This document shows positions 53,188 through 63,089 of a stretch of 64,000 bases of DNA, piece by piece. Numbering within the stretch: position 1 is the first letter of the stretch; each line of letters begins with the position of its first letter. The position numbers and the translations under genes were made by a program. Origin of the DNA: Marinobacter daqiaonensis. GTDB lineage: Bacteria > Pseudomonadota > Gammaproteobacteria > Pseudomonadales > Oleiphilaceae. The notes under the pieces are model-generated. The model was not told where the DNA came from. It did not search any database and worked only from the letters and a program-made list of their open reading frames with translations. The DNA is taken from positions 2,081,272 through 2,145,271 of the forward strand of contig NZ_FOYW01000001.1 of assembly GCF_900115285.1 (NCBI RefSeq), in the 5' to 3' direction.

Positions 53188-54198
53188 TCAGGAACCGGCG
53201 ATTTCTCCCGGCTCGATGGCATCGAGGTGGCGCCGTACCGCCAGCCATGCCCCTAGCCAGCCCAGCGAGACAGCGACGAGCAGCAGGCCCAACATGCCAT
53301 CCGCCGGCAGACCGTGGAGCTCGAAATTGCTGTTGTACAGCATCGCCAGGTCCCGCACGGGACCATTGAGCCACCAGACCGACAGCTGCAGGATGACAAC
53401 CGCGACCACGCCACCCCCCAGGCCATACCATATACCGGTATAGAGAAACGGCCGGCGGACAAACGCATCCGTTCCTCCCACCAGCTTTGCCACCAGGATT
53501 TCATCCCGGCGATTCTCAATAGCCAGCCGAATGGTATTGCCAATGACCAGAATGACTGCTGCCGCCAGCAATCCTGTCAGTACCCAGACAGCCCTGGCGA
53601 TGAGGTCCGTCATTGCCGCCAGCCGCTGCAACCAGCCCATATCCACCTGAACCCTTGCCACTTCCTCATAGCCCCCCAGGTCGCCGGAAAGGCGATCGAC
53701 GCCCATTGCCGTGCGGGCCTCGTCCACCGGTGTCACCAAGAGGGTGTGGGGAAGCGGATTGTCGTCCAGATAATCGAGCGCATCGGCCAGGCCGGAACTG
53801 GCCCGGAATTCAGCAAGGGCCTCATCCCGGTGGATCAGGGCGACATCGGCGACATCAGGTCGTTCCCGCAGGGTTGCCTGGAGCCGGGCTGCCTCGTCAC
53901 CGGACACGGAGTCCGCCAGATACACTGTCACCCTTGCGGCGCTCTCCCAGCCCGCGCTGACTCCCTGGAGGCTGGTCAGCAGCAGCAACAGCCCCATCGG
54001 CAGGGCGAGGGCAATCCCCATTACCGCCCAGGTCATGGCACTGGCCACCGGCGTGCGCAGCAGACGACGGGCACTGTCTCTGGCCACCTTCAGATGGTGG
54101 GCACGATAACTGGCGAGAAGGGCGCCGAGGGATGGCCGCGACTGACCGGCGCCACGGCCGGGGCGGTCTGACTGCTGGCGGTGCTGACGGCCGCTCAT
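53188..54198 (-). CDS. ftsX: Cell-division ABC transporter permease FtsX
   Basis: FtsX spans the inner membrane and passes signals from FtsE to periplasmic amidase activators such as EnvC. The 336-residue protein has a long, basic, cytosolic N terminus (about 1-50), four helices (about 53-75, 205-230, 250-270, 300-320) and a periplasmic loop between the first two. NRRDEILVAKLVGGTDAFVR is the typical cytosolic segment. It overlaps ftsE by 4 bp. Confidence 0.95.
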   Translation of the reverse strand: MSGRQHRQQSDRPGRGAGQSRPSLGALLASYRAHHLKVARDSARRLLRTPVASAMTWAVMGIALALPMGLLLLLTSLQGVSAGWESAARVTVYLADSVSGDEAARLQATLRERPDVADVALIHRDEALAEFRASSGLADALDYLDDNPLPHTLLVTPVDEARTAMGVDRLSGDLGGYEEVARVQVDMGWLQRLAAMTDLIARAVWVLTGLLAAAVILVIGNTIRLAIENRRDEILVAKLVGGTDAFVRRPFLYTGIWYGLGGGVVAVVILQLSVWWLNGPVRDLAMLYNSNFELHGLPADGMLGLLLVAVSLGWLGAWLAVRRHLDAIEPGEIAGS

Positions 54199-54875
54199 GC
54201 CACCACCCTGCCGGCCGGCGGAGTGGTCAGGAGCTCGCCGTGGGCCAGGGTCAGCCGGCGGCGCCCCATGGACTCGATCAGGGCAATGTCGTGGGTTGCG
54301 ATCAGCACCGTAACGCCCACCTGACTGAATTGCTCGAACAGGTGCATGATGTCTGCGGACAGCTCCGGGTCAAGGTTACCGGTGGGCTCGTCCGCCAGCA
54401 GCACCGGCGGTTTATTGACCACCGCCCTGGCGATACCCACACGCTGCTGCTCGCCGCCGGAGAGCTGGACGGGGTTCATCTTTTCCTTGCTGAGCAGGCC
54501 CACCTTGTCGAGGGCGGCGCGGACCCGGCGGCCGATGTCCTGGTGCGACACCCCCATGACTTCCAGTGGCATGGCCACGTTATCGAAGACGGTGCGGTCG
54601 AACAGCAGCTGATGGTTCTGGAAGACCGCCCCTATATGACGGCGGACATAGGGAATCTGTCGCCGCGGCATGGTGTTGAGCAACTGTCCCCCCACCACTA
54701 CCTTGCCCGCAGAAGGACGCTCCATCAGCAGAATCAGCTTGAGCAGGGTACTCTTGCCGGCCCCCGAATGCCCGGTCAGGAAGGCCAGCTCACCCCGGCC
54801 AAGGCCAAAAGAAACGTGCCGCAACGCCGTGTGATCGCTGTCGTAGCGTTTGGAGACCTGCTGGAACTCAATCAT
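54195..54875 (-). CDS. ftsE: Cell-division ABC transporter ATPase FtsE
   Basis: FtsE is the ATPase partner of FtsX at the division ring. The 226-residue protein has Walker [15 protein letters not shown] (about 38-51), the ABC signature [15 protein letters not shown] and Walker [16 protein letters not shown]. The length fits. A purine-rich aggaagtagg precedes the ATG, and ftsX follows with a 4-bp overlap. Confidence 0.97.
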   Translation of the reverse strand: MIEFQQVSKRYDSDHTALRHVSFGLGRGELAFLTGHSGAGKSTLLKLILLMERPSAGKVVVGGQLLNTMPRRQIPYVRRHIGAVFQNHQLLFDRTVFDNVAMPLEVMGVSHQDIGRRVRAALDKVGLLSKEKMNPVQLSGGEQQRVGIARAVVNKPPVLLADEPTGNLDPELSADIMHLFEQFSQVGVTVLIATHDIALIESMGRRRLTLAHGELLTTPPAGRVVA

Positions 54876-54928
54876 TGCGGCCTACTTCCTGGTTCGATAA
54901 TGCCGGACAACGCCAGTCTGCCACCTGC

Positions 54929-56155
54929 TCAGTCGTCGAACAGGGCGTCTACGAAGGTCTCCGGCTCAAACGGCCGCAGATCTTCCACCTGCTCCCCGAC
55001 ACCGATGTAGCGGATTGGCAGACCCAGCTGCCGGGCAATGGCGAATACAATGCCCCCCTTGGCGGTGCCATCAAGCTTGGTAAGCGTGATACCACTGACT
55101 CCCACGGCCTGCTGGAACACCTGGGCCTGGCTCAGGGCGTTCTGGCCGGTACCGGCATCCAGCACCAGCATGACTTCATGGGGCGCGGTATGGTCCAGTT
55201 TTTTCATGACCCGCACCACCTTTTCCAGCTCGGCCATGAGATTGTCCTTGTTCTGCAGGCGGCCTGCTGTGTCCGCAATCACGACATCAACACCCCGGGA
55301 CTGGGCCGACTGGACAGCGTCGTAGATGACTGAGGCACTGTCAGCACCCGTGTGCTGAGCCACTACCGGCACATTGTTACGCTCGCCCCAGACCTGCAAC
55401 TGTTCGACCGCGGCCGCGCGGAAAGTATCCCCCGCCGCCAGCATCACCGAATGCCCCTCCTTCTGGAACTGGCGGGCCAGCTTGCCGATGGTGGTGGTCT
55501 TGCCAACACCGTTCACACCCACCATGAGCATGACCCACGGCTTCCTGCTACTGTCGATGACGAGGGGCTCCTGGCTTTCCGCCAGCATCGCCCGCAACTC
55601 TTCCTTGAGGGCGTTTTTCAGTGCAGCGCCATCCTTCAGCTGGCTGCGATTGAGCTTCTCCGTCAGTGAATCAATGATCTCGGTGGTTGCGGTAACGCCC
55701 ACATCCGCCATCAGAAGGGTGGTCTCGATCTCCTCAAGAAGGTCCTCGTCCACCTTGCTGCCGGCCGAGAACAGCCCTGACAGACCGGCGCCGAAGCTGG
55801 CGCGGGTCTTGCCAAGCCCTGACTTGATGCGCTGGAAAACACTGATCTTCTTCTCCGGCTCCGCGGGCGGCTCCGGGACTTCTTCCGGAGTGACCACCGC
55901 AGTGTCGGGTACCGGCGGGACTTCCGGCTCCGGGGCAACCTCAGGTTCCGGCACCACTTCCGGTTCGGCCGTCACTTCCGGAGCCGGCGCGGCTTCCCGA
56001 TTCAGCGGTTTTGGTGGTGGCCCGCGCGGAGCCTCCAGCTTGCGCTGGGGCACGGGTTTGGGGCGGGGCGCCGCTGCACGCCGCTTGGCCACGTCCACCA
56101 CAAAGGCCAGAACCAGCAGCACCAGAAGGCCGATCAGAATCCACTCTGCCATCAT
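54929..56155 (-). CDS. ftsY: Signal recognition particle receptor FtsY
   Basis: FtsY docks ribosome-SRP complexes at the membrane. The 408-residue protein has a short hydrophobic N terminus (MMAEWILIGLLVLLVLAFVV), an acidic and proline-rich linker (about 30-110, with many EP repeats), and the NG domain (about 115-405): GVNGVGKTTTIGKLARQF, DTAGRLQNKDNL and TKLDGTAKGG. A clear N-terminal membrane helix is not present in E. coli FtsY but occurs in some relatives. It is divergent from rsmD. Confidence 0.96.
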   Translation of the reverse strand: MMAEWILIGLLVLLVLAFVVDVAKRRAAAPRPKPVPQRKLEAPRGPPPKPLNREAAPAPEVTAEPEVVPEPEVAPEPEVPPVPDTAVVTPEEVPEPPAEPEKKISVFQRIKSGLGKTRASFGAGLSGLFSAGSKVDEDLLEEIETTLLMADVGVTATTEIIDSLTEKLNRSQLKDGAALKNALKEELRAMLAESQEPLVIDSSRKPWVMLMVGVNGVGKTTTIGKLARQFQKEGHSVMLAAGDTFRAAAVEQLQVWGERNNVPVVAQHTGADSASVIYDAVQSAQSRGVDVVIADTAGRLQNKDNLMAELEKVVRVMKKLDHTAPHEVMLVLDAGTGQNALSQAQVFQQAVGVSGITLTKLDGTAKGGIVFAIARQLGLPIRYIGVGEQVEDLRPFEPETFVDALFDD

Positions 56156-56320
56156 TTGTCATACCATTTTTTCGGGAGGGAGCGACGGCCCTTAACAGAA
56201 GCCGTCGTCAGGAAAGCGCTCATTCTAGCGGCAGGGGCGTTCCGGGTCCAAACCCGCTTACCGGAAGGACAGGATTCCGCTACCATGATCGCCGATCATC
56301 AACTCCGGAATACAAGAACC

Positions 56321-56950
56321 ATGAGCCGCCGCCAACCCCGTCCGGGGCGACAGACCAGCAAACAGGCCCGCAGCACCGAAGGTGAGCTGAGAATCATCGG
56401 GGGTGACTGGCGTAGCCGGGTGCTTCGTTTTCCCGACGAGGGCGGTGTCCGGCCCACGCCGGCCCGTACCCGGGAAACCCTGTTCAACTGGCTCAACTTC
56501 CAGCTGCCCGGCAGCCGCTGCCTCGACCTGTTCAGCGGCAGCGGCGTTCTGGGCCTGGAAGCCCTTTCCCGGGGCGCATCACACGTTCGCTTCGTCGATC
56601 ATACTCCCGGCCTTGCCCGGGCATTGCGGGAGAATCTGAGGAAACTGAATTCCCAGGGAGGTGAGGTGATCTGCCAGGAGGTAATCGCCTTTCTGGACCA
56701 ACCGGCGGCAGACCCGGTGGATATCCTGTTCATGGACCCACCTTTCCGCCAGGGCTGGCTCGAGCAGCTCATCCCGCTGATAACGGAACGGGGCTGGTTA
56801 CGCCCCAGTGGCTGGGTCTATCTCGAGTACGAGAGCGACAGGAGCGCGCCGGACGTTCCGGCGCACTGGCACCTGCACCGCGCAAAAAGCGCGGGTCAGG
56901 TGACCTATGCCCTGTATCAGCTTGATGATCAGGCGGGGCGCAGTGAATAG
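56321..56950 (+). CDS. rsmD: 16S rRNA (guanine-966-N2)-methyltransferase RsmD
   Basis: RsmD methylates G966 of 16S rRNA. The protein (209 aa from the ATG at 56321, MSRRQPRPG) has GELRIIGGDWRSRVLRFPDE, then RPTPARTRETLFNWL, the SAM-binding LDLFSGSGVLGLEALSRGA and the catalytic MDPPF. Earlier ATGs (56156, 56285) exist; the family's usual length favours 56321, though its ribosome site is weak. Its 3' end overlaps the desaturase gene by 22 bp. Confidence 0.93.
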   Translation: MSRRQPRPGRQTSKQARSTEGELRIIGGDWRSRVLRFPDEGGVRPTPARTRETLFNWLNFQLPGSRCLDLFSGSGVLGLEALSRGASHVRFVDHTPGLARALRENLRKLNSQGGEVICQEVIAFLDQPAADPVDILFMDPPFRQGWLEQLIPLITERGWLRPSGWVYLEYESDRSAPDVPAHWHLHRAKSAGQVTYALYQLDDQAGRSE

Positions 56951-58119
56951 GCTCGCAGATGGGCGGCGAAGTCTTCCAGGTAACGGATGCCACTGGCCTC
57001 CGCCCGCCGGCACCACTCCATCAGCGCCTGCAGTTTCTCCTGGGGCTTGACCCCGCGACGGCGCCACAGCGCCTGCAACTCGTGACTCATGTCGTAGATC
57101 TGACGCAGGGCCGGATTGGTCTCCAGCACGGTCTCCAGATGAGCCTGGTCCTGGGGCGGAATCAGAGAGGTTTCCCGGGACAATAGTTTCCTCAGGCGCC
57201 GATAACGCGGGCGGATGGCGTCGTCCAGCAGTGCCTGTTGCTGGCGCAGGACCGGCTCCATTACCCGCTTGCGGTACTGGCGCATGATGTCGAAGCGGTT
57301 GTTCGTAATCGCCTGCACGGTTTCCACGTCAACCTCCTGTTTGCCGGGGACCCAGTGGGCAACGGGCCGGTAACCCTTGGGCGTTGCCAGGCCAAACAGC
57401 TGGAACAGGCGGATGTAGCCCCAGCCAATGTCCACCTCATACCAGCGCCGGGAAAGCTTGGCGGAATTGGGGTAGGTGTGGTGATTGTTGTGGAGCTCCT
57501 CACCGCCAATCAGTATGCCCAGTGGAGAGATGTTGCGGGCATTGTCCTGGCATTCGAAGTTACGATAGCCCATGTAATGGCCGATACCGTTGACCACGCC
57601 CGCCGCCCAGACCGGAATCCACATCATCTGTATCGCCCAGATCCAGATACCATGGACACCGAACAACGCCAGGTTGACGGCGAACATCAGGGTAATCCCG
57701 AGATTACGGTGGCGACTGTAGACGTTACGCTCAACCCAGTCCTCGGGTGTGCGCTGACCAAACCGTTCGAGAGTTTCCGGCGTAACGGCCTCGGCATAAA
57801 GCTCGGCGCCCTCGAACAGGACCTTGCGAATACCCCTGACCACCGGACTGTGGGGATCGTTCTCCGTTTCCGTGGTGGCATGATGTTTGCGATGGATGGC
57901 AGTCCATTCGCGAGTATTGATACTGGTTGAGACCCACAACCAGAAGCGGAAAAAATGCTTCAGCACGGGGTGCAGATCCAGAGCGTTGTGGGCCGAGTGC
58001 CGGTGGAGATAGAGCGTGACACTGACAATGGTGACATGCGTCATTGCCAGCGTAACCAGTATGAGCTGGACCCAGGAAAGGTTCAGCAAACCGTTGTACC
58101 ACATGGGGGTATTCCTCAA
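56929..58119 (-). CDS. Delta-9 acyl-CoA/acyl-lipid desaturase
   Basis: The 396-residue membrane di-iron enzyme has the three histidine boxes: HRHSAH, HRKHH and HNNHH, between four hydrophobic helices. It introduces a cis double bond into saturated fatty acyl chains, needing oxygen and an electron donor. The C-terminal 130 residues are hydrophilic and helical, typical of gammaproteobacterial forms. A palindrome lies 84 bp upstream of its ATG. An electron-transfer partner (as DesB in Pseudomonas) is not adjacent. Confidence 0.93.
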   Translation of the reverse strand: MRNTPMWYNGLLNLSWVQLILVTLAMTHVTIVSVTLYLHRHSAHNALDLHPVLKHFFRFWLWVSTSINTREWTAIHRKHHATTETENDPHSPVVRGIRKVLFEGAELYAEAVTPETLERFGQRTPEDWVERNVYSRHRNLGITLMFAVNLALFGVHGIWIWAIQMMWIPVWAAGVVNGIGHYMGYRNFECQDNARNISPLGILIGGEELHNNHHTYPNSAKLSRRWYEVDIGWGYIRLFQLFGLATPKGYRPVAHWVPGKQEVDVETVQAITNNRFDIMRQYRKRVMEPVLRQQQALLDDAIRPRYRRLRKLLSRETSLIPPQDQAHLETVLETNPALRQIYDMSHELQALWRRRGVKPQEKLQALMEWCRRAEASGIRYLEDFAAHLRAYSLRPA

Positions 58120-58202
58120 ATTCTTGTCGGACTGCCAGATCGGGGACTGTCAGAAGTAAGCGCCTCCACCCTCCAGAAGGGTGGGGCATGCCTCTCACTT
58201 TA

Positions 58203-58218
58203 GCGTACAGATGTACGC
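58203..58218. promoter_or_regulatory. Palindrome between desaturase and mutM (possible fatty-acid regulator site)
   Basis: Arms gcgtaca (58203-58209) and tgtacgc (58212-58218) are perfectly complementary with a two-base centre. The size, symmetry and place upstream of a desaturase gene fit an operator for a TetR-type regulator of unsaturated fatty-acid synthesis (FabR/DesT type). No such regulator gene is in the window, and the mutM start is only 54 bp away on the other side. Confidence 0.6.
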
Positions 58219-58271
58219 CGAAACAATGGGTCTTATAGTGCTTTTTATTACCGTTTACTTAGGAGCTGTCG

Positions 58272-59084
58272 GTGCCTGAATTGCCGGAAGTCGAAACCAC
58301 CCGCCGGGGAATCGCGCCCCATTGCGAAGGCAAGGCGGTCGCCCGGCTTACGATCCGGGATTCCCGCCTGCGCTGGCCAGTGCCCGACGATCTGCCCGAA
58401 CTGCTGGCCGGCCAGACCCTGCGCCAGGCGGACCGGCGGGCCAAATACCTGCTGCTGAGGTTTGATCACGGCACCGTGCTCGTTCATCTGGGAATGTCCG
58501 GAAGCCTGCGGGTGATAACCGACGGCAGCAGCCCCCTGAAACACGACCATATCGAGCTGCTGTTTAACGACGGCACCCTCCTGCGCTTCAACGACCCGCG
58601 ACGGTTTGGCTGCTGGCTATGGTCCACGGAACCGGACCGGCACATACTGCTTGCCAATCTGGGACCGGAACCGCTGTCCGGCGAATTCAGCGGAGCCTAT
58701 CTGCACCGCAAGGCCCAAGGTCGCAAGACGCCCGTCAAGTCGTTCCTGATGGATAACCGTATTGTGGTGGGCGTCGGCAACATCTACGCCAACGAGGCCC
58801 TGTTCAAAACCGGCATCCACCCCAACCGCGCCGCCGGCCGCGTCAGCGCCGGCCGCTACCACCAGCTGTGCGAGGCGGTGAAGGAAACGCTGTCCGGCGC
58901 CATCCTCATGGGAGGCACCACGCTGCGGGACTTCGTCAACAGCGACGGCAAGCCGGGCTATTTTGCCCAGTCACTGCAGGCCTACGGCCGCGGCGGCCTG
59001 CCCTGCTTCAACTGCCAGCGTCCCCTGAAGGAGATACGGATGAATCAGCGCACAACTGTCTATTGCAGCCACTGCCAGCGTTAG
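58272..59084 (+). CDS. mutM: Formamidopyrimidine-DNA glycosylase (Fpg/MutM)
   Basis: MutM removes 8-oxoguanine and formamidopyrimidines from DNA. The 270-residue protein starts PELPEVETTRRG (after loss of the start residue, Pro1 is catalytic and Glu2 assists), has the helix-two-turn-helix VGVGNIYANEALF and a C-terminal zinc finger (CFNCQRPLKEI ... CSHC). The start is GTG, with aggag seven bases upstream. Confidence 0.97.
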   Translation: MPELPEVETTRRGIAPHCEGKAVARLTIRDSRLRWPVPDDLPELLAGQTLRQADRRAKYLLLRFDHGTVLVHLGMSGSLRVITDGSSPLKHDHIELLFNDGTLLRFNDPRRFGCWLWSTEPDRHILLANLGPEPLSGEFSGAYLHRKAQGRKTPVKSFLMDNRIVVGVGNIYANEALFKTGIHPNRAAGRVSAGRYHQLCEAVKETLSGAILMGGTTLRDFVNSDGKPGYFAQSLQAYGRGGLPCFNCQRPLKEIRMNQRTTVYCSHCQR

Positions 59085-59168
59085 GCAGGCTTGCGGCATC
59101 AGTGGTCCTTGCCAAAGCGCTCGCCGTTGAGGCAACCTGAATCATCAACACGTCTGACGGAAAACGCC

Positions 59169-59864
59169 ATGATCGACTGGGCACAGGCAGACACCGTATT
59201 CCTGGACATGGACGGTACCCTGCTGGATCTGCACTTTGACAACCATTTCTGGCTGGAGCACCTGCCCCGGCGTTACGCCGAGCACAACCAGCTGAGTGCC
59301 GAGCAGGCCAGGGAACTCATCATTCCCATGATCATGGCCGAGCGGGGCACCCTTAACTGGTACTGCACCGACTACTGGAGCGAGCGTCTGAAGCTGGACA
59401 TCACGGCCCTGAAAGCCGAGGTGGGCGACCGTATTGCCTATCGACCCCACGTAAAGGACTTTCTGGCCGCGCTCCGGCAGAGCCGCCTGAAGCCGGTGAT
59501 CCTGACCAACTGCCACCCGGATCCGCTGCGGCTGAAGCTCGACCGAACCGGACTCGATCAACTGGTGGACGGTGTTGTGTCAAGCCATGACCTGGGAGCG
59601 GCCAAGGAAGACCAGGCCTTCTGGGACGAGCTGTCGAACCGGCACCCTCATCATCGCGAGAAGGCCATCATGGTGGATGACAGCCTGCCTGTACTGATGA
59701 GCGCACGCCGTGCCGGCATTGGCCAGTGCCTGGCGATTCTGCAGCCGGACAGCCGGCAGCCGGTCCGCGAGCGGCCAGCAGGAATGGCGGCCGTGGAGCA
59801 TTTCAGTGAAGTGCTGCCGGGGCTCTGCCATCACGCCGCGAGGACCGCTATACTATCCCCATAA
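59169..59864 (+). CDS. yrfG: HAD-superfamily nucleotidase (YrfG/GMP-IMP nucleotidase type)
   Basis: The protein (231 aa from the ATG at 59169) has the HAD motif I FLDMDGTLLDLHFDN, motif II VILTNCH and motif IV IMVDDSLPVL. The FDNHFWLEHLP segment is typical of YrfG, which dephosphorylates GMP and IMP. The frame is open to 59091. It is 48 bp upstream of hslR, an order (yrfG-hslR-hslO-pckA) shared with E. coli relatives. Confidence 0.9.
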   Translation: MIDWAQADTVFLDMDGTLLDLHFDNHFWLEHLPRRYAEHNQLSAEQARELIIPMIMAERGTLNWYCTDYWSERLKLDITALKAEVGDRIAYRPHVKDFLAALRQSRLKPVILTNCHPDPLRLKLDRTGLDQLVDGVVSSHDLGAAKEDQAFWDELSNRHPHHREKAIMVDDSLPVLMSARRAGIGQCLAILQPDSRQPVRERPAGMAAVEHFSEVLPGLCHHAARTAILSP

Positions 59865-59912
59865 GTTGCGGCAGAACCGGGGCGGCAGCGCCCGGATTCC
59901 CAGCGGAGGACC

Positions 59913-60338
59913 ATGAGCCAGAAAAGAACCGAGACCCAGGCCGGCTCCGGCAAGCTTCAGGTGCGCCTCGACAAGTGGCTGTGGGCTGCCCGCTTTTTCA
60001 AGACCCGGACCCTGGCCAAGGAGGCCATCGAAGGGGGCAAGGTCCACTACAACGAGCAACGCAGCAAGCCGGGCAAGATTGTTGAGGTCGGCGCACTTCT
60101 GAAGCTACGCCTGGGCTCCCAGGAAAAGGTGGTGATCATTGACGACATCACCGACCGGCGCCGCGGCGCTCCGGAGGCGCAGACTCTCTATCACGAGACC
60201 GAAGACAGCATCCGCCGGCGCGAGGATCTCGCCTGGCAGCGCAAGACCCTGCAGGCAGCGCAGCTGCCGCCGGCCCGGCGGCCCAACAAGAAGGACCGGC
60301 GGGATATACGAAAATTCCGGGAAGAGCAGGGCCTCTGA
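59913..60338 (+). CDS. hslR: Heat-shock protein 15 (ribosome-associated, S4 domain)
   Basis: Hsp15 binds stalled 50S subunits that carry a nascent chain-tRNA. The 141-residue protein has an S4 RNA-binding domain (VRLDKWLWAARFFKTRTLA, then IEGGKVHYNEQRSKPGKIV) and a basic C terminus (RPNKKDRRDIRKFR). The ribosome site ggagg is 4 bases before the ATG. It precedes hslO in the heat-shock block. Confidence 0.95.
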   Translation: MSQKRTETQAGSGKLQVRLDKWLWAARFFKTRTLAKEAIEGGKVHYNEQRSKPGKIVEVGALLKLRLGSQEKVVIIDDITDRRRGAPEAQTLYHETEDSIRRREDLAWQRKTLQAAQLPPARRPNKKDRRDIRKFREEQGL

Positions 60339-60398
60339 GCACACTTTCCGACAGCTGACTGCCACCACCGACCAGCGCTGATGAATACAGGAACCCCG

Positions 60399-61256
60399 AT
60401 GTCATCCAACGATCAGTTTCGCAAATTCCTTTTTGAACACAGTCAGGTACGAGGCGCCTGGGTTCACCTGAAAGAGAGCTATGGTGAGATCCTGTCCCAG
60501 ACCCGCTACCCGGAGCCTGTGGCCCAGTTGCTCGGCGAGTCCCTGGCGGCCAGCGTCCTCATGAGCAGCACCCTCAAGTTCCATGGCACCCTGTCACTGC
60601 AGGCCAATGGCGAGGGGCCGGTGACCACCCTCATGGCTGAATGCAGCCACGACCGTTACATCCGGGGCATCGCCCGCTTTGATGACGCTGACAGCACGAC
60701 CGGTGAGAACCTGAACCAGCTACTGGGCCAGGGCCGCATGGCCATTACCATCACTCCGGAACAGGGCCAGCGGTACCAGGGCGTCGTGCCCCGGGAGGCG
60801 GAAACCCTCTCCGGCGCCCTGGAGGAGTATTTCGAGCGCTCGGAACAGCTTTCCACCCGCTTATTCGTGTTTGCGGACGGCAAGCAGTGCGCCGGCCTCC
60901 TGATCCAGCGCCTGCCCGGCGCCACCGAGGAGGACGATCAGCTGTGGGAGCGGGTGGAGCATCTGGCCGCCACCATAAGCCAGGAAGAACTGCTGACCCT
61001 GGACAGTGAAACGGTGCTGCACCGCCTTTTCCATGAGGAAGAGGTTCGCCTTTACGACCGCGAGCCGGTGGCCTTCCGCTGCAGCTGCAGCCGCGAGCGC
61101 ACCCTGGCGGCCCTGCAGGCCATCGGCAGGGACGAGTGTTACAGCATTCTGGAGGAGCAGGGCAGCATCGAAATGGACTGCCAGTTCTGTCACGCCCAGT
61201 ACCGTTTTCAGCGGATTGATATTGATCAACTCTTTGCCGGACACACCCTGCACTGA
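60399..61256 (+). CDS. hslO: Redox-regulated chaperone Hsp33
   Basis: Hsp33 is activated by oxidation and heat through release of zinc and disulfide formation. The protein (285 aa from the ATG at 60399, which follows aggaacc) has the N-terminal domain (GAWVHLKESYGEILSQTRYP) and the C-terminal redox switch: CSCSRERTL, then CQFCHAQY, i.e. CxC and CxxC that bind zinc. Another ATG is six codons upstream. It follows hslR by 60 bp. Confidence 0.97.
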   Translation: MSSNDQFRKFLFEHSQVRGAWVHLKESYGEILSQTRYPEPVAQLLGESLAASVLMSSTLKFHGTLSLQANGEGPVTTLMAECSHDRYIRGIARFDDADSTTGENLNQLLGQGRMAITITPEQGQRYQGVVPREAETLSGALEEYFERSEQLSTRLFVFADGKQCAGLLIQRLPGATEEDDQLWERVEHLAATISQEELLTLDSETVLHRLFHEEEVRLYDREPVAFRCSCSRERTLAALQAIGRDECYSILEEQGSIEMDCQFCHAQYRFQRIDIDQLFAGHTLH

Positions 61257-61438
61257 ACATCGGTGCACCAGGCGCCAGCCCAGTAATGGCAAGGCTTCCA
61301 GGGCGGTCGTTTTTCCCGGACTTCTCTGGCATAATAGCGCGCCTGAATTGATCCGATTGCTCATAAATCCACCACCCCCAGTGCTGTCCCGGGACGGAGA
61401 ATCGAGCAGTCAAAAGACACCCCGAGGGCGAGGTCGAA

Positions 61439-62971
61439 GTGAGCACAACCTATACTGATCTGAGCTCAGCACGATTGGTCGAGCTGGCACTGAAAAGACA
61501 CGAAGGTCAACTGGCCGTAAATGGCGCCCTGGTCGTCAAGACCGGCAAGCGTACTGGCCGTTCACCGATGGACCGGTTCATTGTTCAGGAGCCCGGCACA
61601 GAAAATACCGTCCACTGGGGCCCGATCAACCGTCCCTTCGATCCGGACCGGTTTGACGCCCTGTGGGACCGCGTGGCGAGCTACCTGGCCGCCCGGGAGC
61701 ACTTCCTGTCCCACGTTCATGTGGGCTCGGATCCCGAGCATTACCTGCCGGTCCAGATGCGCACCGAGACCGCCTGGCAGAACCTCTTCGGCCGCAATCT
61801 CTTTATCCGCCCGGACCGCTATAACCCGGCAGACAAGGACGAATGGCAGATTCTCAACGCCGCCAATTTCGAGTGTGTCCCGGAGCGGGACGGCACCAAC
61901 AGTGACGGCTGCGTGATCATCAATTTCGCGGCCCGCAAGGTGCTGCTGGCCGGCATGCATTACGCCGGTGAGATGAAGAAGGCCATGTTCTCCGTTCAGA
62001 ACTTCCTGCTGCCCGAGAAGGACGTTCTGCCGATGCACTGTTCCGCCAACGTCGGCGATGACGGTGATACCTGCCTGTTCTTCGGCCTCTCCGGTACCGG
62101 CAAGACCACCCTCTCCGCCGATCCCAACCGTTACCTGATCGGTGACGATGAGCACGGCTGGGGTCCCGGAACGGTCTTCAATATCGAGGGCGGCTGCTAC
62201 GCCAAGTGCATCGACCTGAGCAAGAAGAACGAGCCGATCATCTGGGACGCCATCCGCTTCGGTGCCATCGTGGAAAACGTGACCATCGACCCGGAGAACC
62301 GCGAGCCGGATTACACCGATGTGTCCCTCACCGAGAACTCCCGCTGCGCCTACCCCCTGGAGCACGTGGAAAAGCGGGTTGAAGAAAACCGTGCCGGCGA
62401 GCCTTCCCATATCGTGTTCCTGACCTGCGACATGACCGGCGTGCTGCCGCCAGTGTCGATCCTCAGCAAGGAAGCGGCCGCCTATCACTTCCTGAGCGGC
62501 TACACCGCGCTGGTGGGCTCCACCGAGATGGGCTCTTCCGCCAAGCTGAAGTCCACCTTCTCGACCTGTTTCGGAGCACCCTTCTTCCCGCGGCCGGCAG
62601 GCGTTTACGCGGAACTGCTGATGAAGCGGATGGATGCCTTCGGCAGCAAGGTCTTCCTGGTGAACACCGGCTGGACCGGTGGCCCCTACGGCGTGGGCGA
62701 GCGTTTCAGCATTCCCACCACCCGCGGCATCATCAGCGCCATCCAGAACGGCGACCTGGACAATGCCGAGACCGAGCATCTGCCGACTCTGAACCTGGAT
62801 GTGCCCAAGGCTGTCCCCGGCGTCGACAGCAACCTGCTGAACCCGCGCAACACCTGGGCCAGCAAGGAAGAGTATGATGCCAAGGCGAAGGAGCTGATCA
62901 GCCAGTTCGTGGAGAACTTCAAGAAATTCGAGGTTTCCGACGCCATCGTCGCGGCAGGCCCCAAGCTCTGA
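61439..62971 (+). CDS. pckA: ATP-dependent phosphoenolpyruvate carboxykinase
   Basis: PckA decarboxylates oxaloacetate to PEP using ATP, the first committed step of gluconeogenesis. The 510-residue length is slightly below E. coli (540). The P-loop [16 protein letters not shown] lies near residues 218-233, and [32 protein letters not shown] are family blocks. The start is GTG. A CATAAT about 110 bp upstream may be part of the promoter. A bidirectional terminator follows. Confidence 0.97.
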   Translation: MSTTYTDLSSARLVELALKRHEGQLAVNGALVVKTGKRTGRSPMDRFIVQEPGTENTVHWGPINRPFDPDRFDALWDRVASYLAAREHFLSHVHVGSDPEHYLPVQMRTETAWQNLFGRNLFIRPDRYNPADKDEWQILNAANFECVPERDGTNSDGCVIINFAARKVLLAGMHYAGEMKKAMFSVQNFLLPEKDVLPMHCSANVGDDGDTCLFFGLSGTGKTTLSADPNRYLIGDDEHGWGPGTVFNIEGGCYAKCIDLSKKNEPIIWDAIRFGAIVENVTIDPENREPDYTDVSLTENSRCAYPLEHVEKRVEENRAGEPSHIVFLTCDMTGVLPPVSILSKEAAAYHFLSGYTALVGSTEMGSSAKLKSTFSTCFGAPFFPRPAGVYAELLMKRMDAFGSKVFLVNTGWTGGPYGVGERFSIPTTRGIISAIQNGDLDNAETEHLPTLNLDVPKAVPGVDSNLLNPRNTWASKEEYDAKAKELISQFVENFKKFEVSDAIVAAGPKL

Positions 62972-62992
62972 GCCAGCCGACGTAACCGCATC

Positions 62993-63029
62993 AAAAAAAG
63001 GGGTGTCCGTTGCGGACACCCCTTTTTTT
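62993..63029. terminator. Bidirectional intrinsic terminator
   Basis: Arms 63000-63009 (ggggtgtccg) and 63013-63022 (cggacacccc) pair perfectly over 10 bp, with A7 before (62993-62999) and T7 after (63023-63029). It ends pckA on the plus strand and the dihydroorotase-like gene on the minus strand. Confidence 0.95.
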
Positions 63030-63089
63030 CAGCTCAATGTTTTCTGTCGGTCAAAGGTTGCTGGCAATAATCCCGCAGACTCCTCCCGC

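Noticed and set aside
61562..63019. 485-codon minus-strand frame opposite pckA
   Set aside because: Shadow of pckA; it also runs through the bidirectional terminator, which a real gene would not.
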